The notes under the pieces were generated by a model that worked only from the letters and a program-made list of their open reading frames with translations, was not told the DNA's origin and made no database searches. A program made the position numbers and the translations under genes. Below, one piece after another: positions 1 through 11,010 of a stretch of DNA of 64,000 nt (position 1 is the stretch's first letter; each line of letters starts with the position of its first letter). The stretch is taken from contig CM032664.1 in the NCBI GenBank assembly GCA_019095985.1, positions 56,219,074-56,283,073 of the forward strand, given 5' to 3'. This DNA comes from Streblospio benedicti (lineage: Eukaryota > Annelida > Polychaeta > Spionida > Spionidae).

Positions 1-1
1 T

Positions 2-589
2 GTTAAAAGGAATAAATCATATAAGAATAAAACAAAGAGTGAAAAGAAAATTGCTATGCTTTTGAAAAATGGTAAGCAAGTAAACAGTAGACAAAACTCT
101 AGCGATGATCGTACTACAAATGACTTAGTGAATGTCGATAAAACTTCTACATATGGAGATTCAAAAATACCCAAACTTCCCAAAATACACACTGGCAGTC
201 AAAATAAAATTGAGAATGGACAACTGTATAACAAGAGAGACTTGTGTGTTGATATTAATAAAGGTGCAAGTTACAAACGAGTGAAATTGCCTCAAACAAA
301 TGCTATTTTAAAGAGGGAGCCTTCAGATAATATTAATGATGTACTGAACAAAAACACTCAGGAAGACCTTAAATTACCGCCTCTGTCAAAAAGTTATGGC
401 AGTGCAGAACTCATTAAGACAAATGATGCCAGTCTGACGACGTGGAAGAATGGATCTATTGTTTTAAACCAACAGAAAAGTACTTCTAATATAAAGCAGT
501 CAAAAGCCAAAATAGAACGGATTATTAAAGAGAAAAGCGGTGTCTATTTTAGTAGCAATAAGAATCCATTCCATCTAAGGAAATTTAAG
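2..589 (+). CDS. Partial exon of an unrecognised protein, basic and low-complexity
   Basis: The frame is open from the window edge, so the ATG at 56 is probably internal and the gene starts upstream. About 196 residues are visible, rich in Lys, Asn, Ser and Gln, with no domain I recognise. Short Lys-Leu-Pro motifs recur (KLPKIH, KLPQTN, KLPPLS). The exon ends in a strong donor, AAG|GTGAGT at 589/590, in phase 0. The residues read through into the intron (VSRPLTL) should not be counted. I found no following exon in 590-10461. Because the phase matches, it could splice to the phase-0 exon at 14443 and be an alternative or additional N-terminal exon of the CNBD2-like gene; that is inference. Otherwise it belongs to a separate upstream gene. 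Confidence 0.55.
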
Positions 590-1925
590 GTGAGTAGGCC
601 CTTAACTTTATGAACATCTCTAATAATTTTACTAACAAAAATGTATTTGCTTATTATATAATATTGACTGCAATAATTTATTATGTTTTTCTTCATCATT
701 TTCTGTCTTTCATGGATGGAAGTGACCATTGAGTCAAACATTGCACGTTAGATTTTAAACCAGAAGTTTTGTGTCTGTTAAATTTTACCTTCTTTGTATG
801 CTAAATATTTTCTTATCATACTAAGATGACAATAAATAATGCTTTCAAGGAATCTTTCTTAAGAATTTACATATATAGGATTTTTATTTTACATCTATAT
901 ATAATGTCTTATCAATGTATCATATTTGTCTATACATACATCTGTATTAGAAATATCCATTTGACGTCAAGATATAAAACCCATATATTTTGTCATAAAA
1001 GGCATGTCATAAGAGCACAATATCCATGGAAGTAGTCTTTTAATCATGCCACATCTCTATGTACAAACAATTGAAGTAGTTGACTTGCAATTTCTTTTAT
1101 ACTCCTGATAATCATCATAGACTAAAACCATTATAACTTTTTGACATGCAGAACAATTAGAATCATGGAGATATCTACAGAAATAGTTTCTAATGATCGC
1201 CAATTGAAAGGTATATTATTGCCAATTGAAATTCAACGAAGATTTGTCTCACAAATGCTCAGACTAAAACTCCTCTCACACTAGTATAGAGGCAGAATTT
1301 ACAAGAATGCTTTCAGAATAAAAATTCATAAGTTACATTCCTTGATGTTGAAATCGTTTGTATAAAAAGCCCATGGGTATTTAAACATTCTCCATTCTGG
1401 AGGATAAACCCAACTGTTCTTCTCATATATCCAAAATTTGGAATGGTATTAATTTCTTGGAGATGCATATCAAACATCTCTGAACTGCATTCTAACTGAA
1501 ATCAGATTATTTTTTAGAAATTCCTGCACCATTTGTTTAAAACATTTTGATTGAATTATTGCTGCATTCTCATACACGTAGCTCCTATTTTGTTTCACAT
1601 ACACCAGGGCTCTGTCCTGTTTATTTGTTGAATTCAAGTAATGATGTGTGACACATTCTAAGCATGGGTGGAATTTGATCATAACATTCAAACTGCATTC
1701 TGTACTAATTCTTAAGCATTTGAACTCTATTTTTGAGACATTCTATCAAGGTTCATCAACATTTTTTCCCTTTCATGTAGCTGTGTGAGGTAGGAGGAAT
1801 TCAAGGGAAGGCCTATTTTTTTCACACACATTCATGGGGATGGGACTGGGGACAGAGGGAGATTTTTTCAGACATCCAAGGGTGTTTTTTTTTTTCAACA
1901 TAAGAAAGAAAGAAATTTTGGAACA
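590..1925. other. AT-rich non-coding stretch
   Basis: Intron or intergenic DNA downstream of the first donor. Only short open frames occur, with no homology I recognise and no clear repeat. Confidence 0.5.
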
Positions 1926-2126
1926 ATTATAGAATTCACTACCAAATATATTTAATATTATAATTGTATTATTAATATTCATTAGTTTGCTAATCAACAT
2001 TAGTATCAACATTAATCATGATTATGTTGAATATATTTTTAGTATATTTCAACATATCTAGGGACTCTGCCCCCTGAAACCCCCGCACATACGTCCGGAC
2101 TACTTTTTGGTAGTGAATTTTATAAT
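1926..2126. mobile_element. Small inverted-repeat element (MITE-like)
   Basis: The left end (1926-1946) and right end (2105-2126) are near-identical inverted repeats of about 21 bp, built around AATTCACTACCAAA and its complement, enclosing about 160 bp of AT-rich filler. There is no coding content. This has the form of a non-autonomous DNA transposon, but I cannot name the family and no clear target duplication is visible. Confidence 0.45.
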
Positions 2127-5100
2127 TTAGCCGAAAATTTCTTTGATACTCTTGCTTGCTGATCAAATATTCTTATTTTTCTTTAGTATACTTTTACATT
2201 TTTACATTTTTTTCAAATTTGTAGTGTTGAACTTGCGCTTTTTTATTACATCTATATATGTACATGTACCTATCAAGTTCTTCATTAACATATGTATCTT
2301 TTCTGACTAAATGAATATTTCCCGTACTTTCCCAGCCACTTTTAAGCTCTTATTTAAACAAGAAAGCGAGAATAATATGCTACACCTTCATTGACAAGAA
2401 TGCAAGAAATGTATCTGCCAAATATGACTTTTTGATCGTGGATTTCATGAACTCCAATCAAAGAAATAAACTTGCTAGAGATAGATAAATCACAGTCCAA
2501 ATATGGTGATAAGCTTTTGCTTTTCGTTTGGGGGCCTAAAATCACAGTCTGCATTTTGTAACAAGAGACCAGAACAATGCTCTAAAACATAACAGGTAAA
2601 CGTGTTTATGTCAAGTTACATATGTCGTTGTCATGTCTCCTGTCTATGTGTAATGAATATTAATGCATATTACATGAAGTAGTATAAATAAAGAATTTCC
2701 CCCTTAAATTCATATTTGAACATTGACACACACACTGACTGATGTGTATTGTAGTGTTATTTCATATGTGTAAACACGCTTTTAGAAGACTTGTGCGGAT
2801 CTATACTAGAATAGATTAGGAGTATCAATGGTCGATTATATCCATAAGATTAGATTAGAATACATAATAATTCTTCATTGATTGATTGGATTAGATTAGG
2901 TTAAATCTTGATTACATCATACTCTATGAACTTTGCCGATTAATAAGGCTTTGTTCTTGCAATCGCACAGTGTGTGTGCTAGCCTACAGGACAGATGTCT
3001 GGAAATACTATAAAGTGCATTATTATTTCATTCAAAACAAGATAATGAGGTGAATAAGAACTAAGTAATATTGGTAACACCTCCTCGATTTTGACTGATT
3101 TAATGCTCTACATTTTAATAAAATCACTGAATATATATATATTAAATGGAAAATTCATGGGAAAAATAAACCTAGTCATGCTGCTAGATAAGAACGTCAT
3201 TATTGCCATGTTTTCTGACTCCAAAGAATTCTCTCTTTCACTCTCAGGCCTAACTTAACCCATCATTTTCAGGGGGAGGCCTGGCTCCCAAATGCTTGGC
3301 AGTCCATATGATAATCTTTAATACTCCATATAAGATTATTCACAATCACCCAAACTCATCCCAAGCTAACCTAATGTGCATGGTATTTTCAGGTTTTGGA
3401 ATCAATGCTCTTGCATGTATATCATCATGTACTCTCCACATAACAAAAAACGACTAAACATGTTTTCTCTAGAATTAGATATGTAGATCTAACATTCATG
3501 GTTCATATACTACATTCTTATTATTATGAAACTCTCATCTCATTGTCTACCCACTTTGAATGAAGCAGATGGTCTTATCATATATATGTGTGTTTTCGTT
3601 CATGTAACGTTTTTATTAGACTAGACATTCAGAGTAAGCAAGAATAAAAAAAAATGGTTAGATGAACAGGTCTTGTTAGAATAGGCTCTAATTAATAAAA
3701 TTACAAAACATTATAAAACTTTTATAGCTTATTTTATGAGTTTATTTTTTGGCTGGCATAGCTTCCAATTCATTTGACTCAGCCATGTTTTTGAATATTT
3801 ACTTTGCACATAGAGAACGTAGATTTGGTAGGAAAACTCAAACAAACTATCCCTCTATTCCTTATTATCTTCTCTTTGTGAGGGAAAAGTTTTCAAACAA
3901 CTCTGTCAACATTAACAAAAAGGTTCTCTTACCTGCCATTTTAATGCAAATTGTTTTTCAGAGCAATAGGGATCAGTTAGTCTTGTATCCATAGGAATTT
4001 TGTAATGATAAAAATGAGGAAATTTCTCTTGCGAAAGATACAAATCCCAACTTCTTAGCTAATTATAAAGCTAATATGCAAATACAACTGTAAAAATCTA
4101 ACCATGTAAAGAAACAAATAAACAATATATTTATTACCATGAAAATCAGTGATGAGGATATATGAAAAATAATGTGTAACTAATTGATGAGTGTTCACTG
4201 AATAATTGTGAACAGTATGCTCTTTATATATGTATCTCATTTAGTGGATAATTTTCTTTACATTAAAAGTTTTCTTATTTGGATAGGTGACAAAACTTAT
4301 GCTCCAACACCTTGGATTAAATACTATTTCAATGGAAACTTATCAGTGAAAATTCAATCACTATGCATATAATAATGAAATGTACTTAAGAAAATAGATG
4401 AACCTTACAAAATATACATTTCTGAAAAGGAATATGCCTATATGAACATTTTGCCAATGAAGAGCAGAAATCCATAATTATGTAAAATGAAATGTGAAGA
4501 GAAATATTAATTTTATGTGTCAGAAGAGTTATGTTACTGTATTATCTTTCATTATCAAAGTCAAGGTTGTACATAAAAGGAATAAAAATTGGATTTTTCT
4601 TTGAATAATTGTTAAGTGGTCTATTAAAAGTCACCAGTTCATATACATTGTGATTTTTTTCCAGATCATTAGAGGTATATTATGACATATGTGATGAAAA
4701 AATCTACTTCTCAAAACATACTGGTATTTGTTTGTCATCGCATTTATTTTGTGGCTTGAAATTCCATTTACATTGATAAAAGATCAGAAATAGTTCATCA
4801 AAATTTGTGTATGTAACTTATGGAATAAGTAAGTAATATTTGAGATTTGATATGGATACACTTGAACGAATGACAATTTGGATATGATTCTACAAAGAAA
4901 ACAGCGAAGTGAATTATTGAATATAAAAGTTTTGAATGAAGAAAAATATTTGAAGTCACATTAGAAGTTACACAATATTGTCTCTTTTGAAATAATTAAA
5001 TTGTGGGTGCATCTGAGCTGAATTTATAACAAAGATTTTACTATAAGATGCATTTTTAGTACCTCTAATGCATGTTTTTGGTAGAAGCTTGACATTTTAC

Positions 5101-5700
5101 CAGGGTATACTGCCTTTCCTCGTTAAAAAAAACAGGCTCAAGAAGCATGAGTAGTGCATGGAGGTACATGCTCCAATATATCTCTCCATCAGTTCTGGTT
5201 GAGGGCTGGTTCTAGCTGGTGGAGCTTCCATGACTTGTCCTCTTTCTTTCTAATTTCTCCTACATGTAGTATTTTAATGTTTATAATGTTGCAGTTATGC
5301 AGCTGCTCATGCGTGATCTAATTACCTATATAAAAATGATCTAAATAACTACTCTACAATGAGCTTCGTTTGGAGTTTTATCCTTTGAATGAACTAAGGT
5401 ATTGTCTCAAAGTAATGGCTGGTTTAGATTAGGTGTTGACCCCATGTTGTGCTGAACAGTGAACCATTTCCTGATGATTTCAGGCAGTAGCGACTGTGAC
5501 ACATTGAGTTTCAACCAAACGCATGCATTAGGGTTAATCAAAATTTATCTGATATGAATAAACCTATTGCTACTAATTTATGCTCAGTTAGATATTTCGT
5601 AGTAGGCTATTTGTACATTACAAAAGGGACAATTAATATCATTTTTTGCTAGATTTATAATTTGAGCTGCATCAGGTCCCCTATTATTTATAAAATACAT
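2127..5700. other. AT-rich non-coding stretch
   Basis: Mostly featureless AT-rich DNA. A loose run of GATTAG-type motifs lies at about 2808-2905. No exon-like reading frame with splice sites and recognisable protein was found. Confidence 0.45.
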
Positions 5701-6940
5701 GTAGTTGTCAAAACAAAGAGACTTCTTTATACCTGCTTTAATATTCGAAATGTCCAAAAGGCTCCAAAATACATACATCAAAAATATTAGATTAACGGTT
5801 CGACAATTCATGTCCTCCTTAAAGCAAATTATTTGCCAACTCTTTGACATTTATATAGAAAATTATAATAATAAATTAGCTTCGAATATATATTATGGAA
5901 ATATAGTTGATATGTACTAAGTAGTACATGTAGTTTAAATTGATTAGCTGCTTAGTGTTATGAATATTTACAGATGATAAACCCTGATTTTTGATGACAC
6001 AAAATTGTACAAATGTACTGGTATGGTTACCCGGTGTATAGAATATGGTGTATGGATAATAAAAGGTGCTTAAATGGAGTCTTGGAAGATTGATACTCTG
6101 GGAACGTCTCCTTGGTGGTATTCAGATTTTGAATTCATTAAACATCCTTCTTCTGATTTATGCTTTCATTAATCTCTCTGATTAGAGGGTCTTTGTTGTA
6201 GCGTACTGGTTTTATGTTCAAGTCTGGATTGTGGCTGGAATGGAATGATAGGTTGTGTTTGATTAGAGGTATACATTGTATTGGTATCTTGTTTATTGTT
6301 CATGTGTTCACTCATCTTGGTGTATAAGGTACGGCTTGCTTTTCCATGGTAGAAGCTATTTCTATTTTCTCATTTGCATAAGTTGCATTGGATATTGTAT
6401 CCTAGACCTCCTCTTATTGTTTTTTTTTTTACATCATTGTTTTGCTGTTTGTAGAGGGGCACACTTGGCAGGTGGCTTCATCGCATTTGTTTTTCTCTTT
6501 GGGTGCTATTTTACACTGATTTTTTTTAATGGGCGTCCCGCCGCATTCACCGATTTTTCCATAAACCCTTCCTTTGCTAAATTTCTAACAGCTTCAGCGT
6601 TGGATTCCCATAGTTTTTGTAGCTTACTGTCTGGTGTGTAAGGAAAGAAAATTGTGAAGGTTGTTGCAAACCATGTAAAGGGGCACACTTGGCAAGTGGT
6701 GTCATCGCTGCACTACTTTATACATATCAACTATATTTCCACAATATGTAATTAAAGCTAATTTATTGTTATAATTTTCTATATAAATGTCAAAGAGTTT
6801 GCAAATAATTTGGTTACTGAAGAGGACATTATTTGTCGAAACGTTAAACAAATATTTTTGATATACCGGTATGTATTTTGGAGCATGTTGAAAATTTGGA
6901 ATATTAAAGCTGGTATAAAAAGTGTCATTGTTTTAACTAC
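5701..6940. mobile_element. Penelope-type inverted-repeat relic with hammerhead-like motif
   Basis: Two arms of about 230 bp, 5701-5928 and 6709-6940, are close reverse complements of each other. They enclose about 780 bp. The right arm carries CTGAAGA (6817-6823), a short GAC/GTC hairpin, then GAAA (6838-6841). This is the core arrangement of hammerhead ribozymes, which are known in the terminal repeats of Penelope-like retroelements. No reverse transcriptase is recognisable between the arms, so only terminal parts appear to remain. The family assignment rests on the ribozyme-like core and on the resemblance in layout to the element at 15962-17628. Confidence 0.5.
6451..6708. repeat. Direct repeat pair of ~34 bp inside the inverted-repeat relic
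   Basis: A roughly 34-bp sequence containing GGGGCACACTTGGCA occurs at 6451-6484 and again at 6675-6708, in the same orientation. Between them is a roughly 190-bp segment with a charged minus-strand frame (6506-6688, including KLQKLWESNAEAV). That frame looks protein-like, but I cannot identify it. The second repeat abuts the right arm directly. Confidence 0.45.
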
Positions 6941-6982
6941 TATCATATAAATAATATTATTCTGTATTAATTTTACAGCTGA

Positions 6983-7127
6983 TATTGAGTGGGGTGGGTT
7001 TATAAGGAAGTGGGATGTGGGATTTCAATTGTGGGATGTGGGAAAATATGCCTTAAAATTTGTGGGATGTGGGAAAAAGTAAAAAAAAAATTAGGGATGT
7101 GGGATTTCTTGACCCCTTATAACCGCC
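6983..7127. repeat. GGGATGTGGGA minisatellite with inverted ends
   Basis: Four or more copies of a GTGGGATGTGGGA-type unit are spaced by A-rich sequence. The outer ends are complementary: GTGGGTTTATAAGG on the left and CCTTATAACCGCCC on the right. The same end design appears at about 36330-36556, so this may be a short element family with a satellite-like core. Confidence 0.45.
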
Positions 7128-9353
7128 CCCGCTTGAGTTGACTAAAACTGCTCATCTTAATGTTTCTACTAGTATTATGAAGCAATGAAATTATTGCCAT
7201 TGAAAACTAGATATTTTTTGAGGATTTTCTGACCATGCAATTGTGACAATTGTACGTCTTGATGACTTCTTGTATCAAACCATCAAAGCATGAATTGATT
7301 GCCATTCATCTACAATTCACATAAATAAATCTAATCAAATCATATATGATACACTATAATAAGGCCCTTTGATTTGTTTATAATTGCACATGGAATACTA
7401 TTTCTATAAGTTCTTAGAATTACACTTGAAAATGACTTGTTATACAAAACTTTTCAGTTTCATTTTAAACATTTATTCAATGGAGGTGTTGAGTTATAAA
7501 GCTGGTTATTTGGTATTCCATGAATCCATGTCGTGGATTACAGCAGATATTGGCCATGAAAATCCTTGGGACATTATGGTCTAATGTGGTTTTCATTATG
7601 ATTGTTGATGAAATGTTACATTAAATTGAATTAAATCTCGTATGAATAACTTGAAGATTATGTTATGTGGAATCCTAATAATGCACCTTTATGAAATCAA
7701 TTTTAATGAAATGAGATTGTGTGGTCTGTTAAACTTCAGGGAGTGAAAGATTTGTAATGAGTAATGATTTTGTGCTCAATTTAGCTATGATTTAAAATTG
7801 TCCTCAATCAATGTCTTCTAAAAGTTGTCTGTTAAATGAACATTTTGTCTGATCCAAGTGGTGGGACAATCCAATGAAATAACTCATATTTTGAAGAAGG
7901 AAAAAAGTTTGAATGTACATGTACCGTGAAGCGAGAGGTTACTCTGCAATTGCGAAGTCATCATAATCACATGCTTTGTATTCCTAACGACATTGCTAAA
8001 ATAAATCCGATACTGGCTTTTTTAATAAACACAGCAGAAAGTATCATAATGAGTGATCTAATATAGAATAAAATGATAAAATATTTTCACACAATATCTG
8101 ACACATGGTACTTTTGAAATGAAATTGGATATAATAGCATAATTATACAATGTGAATGGCTACATGTACATGTTCATTTCAGTGAAACTTTCAAAGTTAG
8201 CCTACTTTATAAATTATATGATTTGACGACTTAATCAGTTTAATTCTAATTTAAAAGAAAATTAGTAGTCACTTAAAAAAATCACAAGCTATCCCAGTAA
8301 CTGACTTTGTAATGCACAGAGAATTATTAGTTATTTCTTGATTGAGTAGTATGGCTGTAGTTACAACTCTTTATTTGGTTCACTGTTCAAAATATTCTTT
8401 GTGACCTATGATCATTTCTGATGAAAAGACTGAATGTCGAATTCAGTCATGAATAAAATGGTTATTGAAATATTCGATGGCACCACAAAATATTGATAGT
8501 TTGCCGGCTCATTGAAAAGTCAGTTTAGAAACATAGTATTTAGTAGCATTAGTTAGTGGAGCAAAGTTTGTGACTATTTTCATATATGAAATATGCCTAT
8601 ATCGAGACATGGATCACCTTTCATTAAGGATGTAAAAAATTTGACAATTGATGATATTTTAAATGGGATTCAAGGATATGACTCCCAATTAGTAAGTATT
8701 ATGTAAGTTACATACTTAAAGTCGTTAATAATGAAATGCTAGCAATATGTGATATCAAGAACAGATGTCGTTTAAATTTATTATACATGAAGAAATAAGA
8801 TTGATAAAAAGATCATATTCAAACATGCTGTGGTTCATTTAACATATGATAATAAGCATTGTATGATTATCTTGGGATCTAATGTTTGGAAGATACAGAA
8901 TCTGCAGATATAAAATATACTGACAAAAAGATATATGTCTTTTTGCGATACTGCCAAAACTCTTGCACACCTATCTTATCTTTGTGTTAAGATATAAAAA
9001 TGTGCAGAGATATACCACTGCATATCATTGATAATCAAGAGAATATGATTTAGATATTGAGTATGATCGATTGATAGCATTACCTATTTATTCAAAAGGT
9101 GAGTTATCAGTCTTCTGATTAACATGGTTTGATGTTCAATGCAATAATGTGTGTCAAAAGTTATTACCCCTGAAAAACATTCAATTATTTTACTCAACGT
9201 CATTATCAATTCTCTAATGTTCTGTAAAAAATGGCTCATTTATCTCCCTAAAGATTGCCTTGCTATCTCCTCACAATGTTTTTTATATTATGTGTTGTAA
9301 AAAGTGTTTTCACTGTGCAAAATTTATAGATTGAACTATATATAGTCTTTTTT

Positions 9354-9500
9354 CTAATGTGTTTTCCCCACCTTGGAGTCGTGAGTTTGAGTCCCATCGG
9401 GGCCATTTGATGTATTCAAATGGAAGCAGCGGTCTTCAGCTATGTCAATATAGTGGGTAGGAGCTTGCTTGCCATAGAAAAGAGAGAGAGAACAATAAAA
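9354..9500 (-). repeat. Possible SINE fragment
   Basis: The stretch GAGTTTGAGTCCC (about 9382-9394) resembles an RNA polymerase III B box. The minus-strand reading gives PDGTQTHDSK, a string typical of translated tRNA-derived SINEs. There is no convincing A box and the copy is short. Confidence 0.3.
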
Positions 9501-10222
9501 TTGAACAATAGTCAACAGATATAAGAACGTACTATTATGCCTCAACATTAGCTATTATAGTTAGCTAGATATGAGAGTTTTTCAAAAGGGACACAATGAA
9601 CTATATAATTATCTAGTAATCATTTATTATTATTAGTTCATGTTATTCAATCAGTGGCATAATAATTGATATGGATCCATCTAGTATTTTAATCATAATT
9701 CTTAATTGCTCATTTTCACAGTTCAATATCATTTATGTTAAATATAACTGCAAAAAAGAGATACAGATCTTTAAATATATCTACTTTGCAAAATAAAATA
9801 GGTAATATCTACCAATCAGATCACAGAGAGATGAATGGCAATCATAGTTAATTATGTACTGGTACAATATGCAAATATCACACTTCTAATTCTAAAGCAT
9901 TCGAAATACATGAAAATTTGTCTTAATGAATGATATGAGGGACTAAATAAACAAGAGCAAAAATGACCAATTTTTCTTCCATCGGTGCATTGTTTTGGAA
10001 GAATACGGTAAGAATTATTTTATGACCACAAAAATCTAATTAGCCAATTTAAATTCAGATTTCAATGTGCTTTGAAAGGATATTTTTCCATGCTAGCTAT
10101 TACTGAATACTTGATATACACTGAAGTCAATAATATCTAATTTATGGAAGATTGCATACGGTAGTGTTAAATAATAAGGATGCTCCATGACATTCATTTT
10201 CGTGCTCAACAGTAGTCACATT

Positions 10223-10340
10223 GGCAGATCCAGGGGGGCGCAGGGGGCACCTCCCCCCTTTTCCCACCAAAATGCTTCATTTTCATAGGGTTTTTTACAT
10301 ATCCGCCATCGATCGCGTGTACAAAACCCATGAAATCCCT
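10223..10340. repeat. Dispersed repeat, copy 1
   Basis: Starts GGCAGATCCAGG and continues through a C-rich block, a CATTTTC..TAGGGTTTTTT block and an ATCGATCGCGTGTAC block. The same order of blocks recurs at 36566-36732, which supports a dispersed family. Confidence 0.5.
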
Positions 10341-10461
10341 GTTTTGTAGCATGTTTTTTTGTGACTTTATGATATCTTGGAATTCCGTCATTGCAAAGTT
10401 AATTGTAACCAAATGACAGATAGATGATACAAAAATTCAAGGGATAAATTCCTGAATCACA

Positions 10462-11010
10462 ATGAAAACCCCTAGAAACAAGTCTTCTCAGAGCAAAGAG
10501 GAAGATTGTAGGAGCAGCCCTAAGCTGCCATCCATCTCTGGAGGGCTGCGGGTGCCTAGCCCCCAACGCAGTGCTCATTCCCCGGTACGGGGCCTCGGAG
10601 CATCCAGCCCGGCTCACAGTGCAGATTTTATTATATCCACAAGACCCAACTCCAGTGGACCTGTGAAACACTCTTTGAAGAGTGGCAAAAGAAAGGGAGA
10701 TTTTACAGTCCATTTCCCGAGTATTCACAAGGAGGACCACCACCATCTTAGGGGGAATGAAGATCCTCATCTGCACGGTCATCATTTAGCTCATCATAAT
10801 CATGGGGCTCACACAGATAGAAAACATGGGCATATTATGGACCATCATGGACACCACATGGACCACCACCATGGTCACCAAGACCATTACTCAAGCCTTC
10901 CATCCTCTAGAGGTTTGAGGACTCATGGCATTGATGGTTTTGATGTGTCTGAGGTTATATCTAAGGAGGAACTTGAGAACCTGCTAAAGGACATAAGGGA
11001 AAACTTTGAT
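10462..11010 (+). other. First coding exon with His-rich tract
   Basis: This exon encodes 183 residues. The first half is Ser/Pro/Lys-rich. Codons from about 10738 to 10898 encode dense His in HH, HHH and HxH patterns with Asp, Gly and Met. The exon ends with an acidic helix-like segment (SKEELENLLKDIRENFD) before the donor GAT|GTAAGT. Such His tracts can bind Zn, Ni or Cu, but no canonical site is recognised. Confidence 0.6.

Larger units (their letters stand above)
7128..10461. other. AT-rich intergenic or upstream DNA
   Basis: No convincing exon. A tRNA-like B-box segment lies near 9378-9400 and a dispersed repeat at about 10223-10340. The sequence just upstream of the next gene has no clear promoter motif. 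Confidence 0.4.

Noticed and set aside
6276-6641. 121-codon open frame rich in Phe, Leu, Cys and Tyr
   Set aside because: Hydrophobicity comes from T-rich DNA; it lies inside the inverted-repeat relic, and the opposite strand looks more protein-like.
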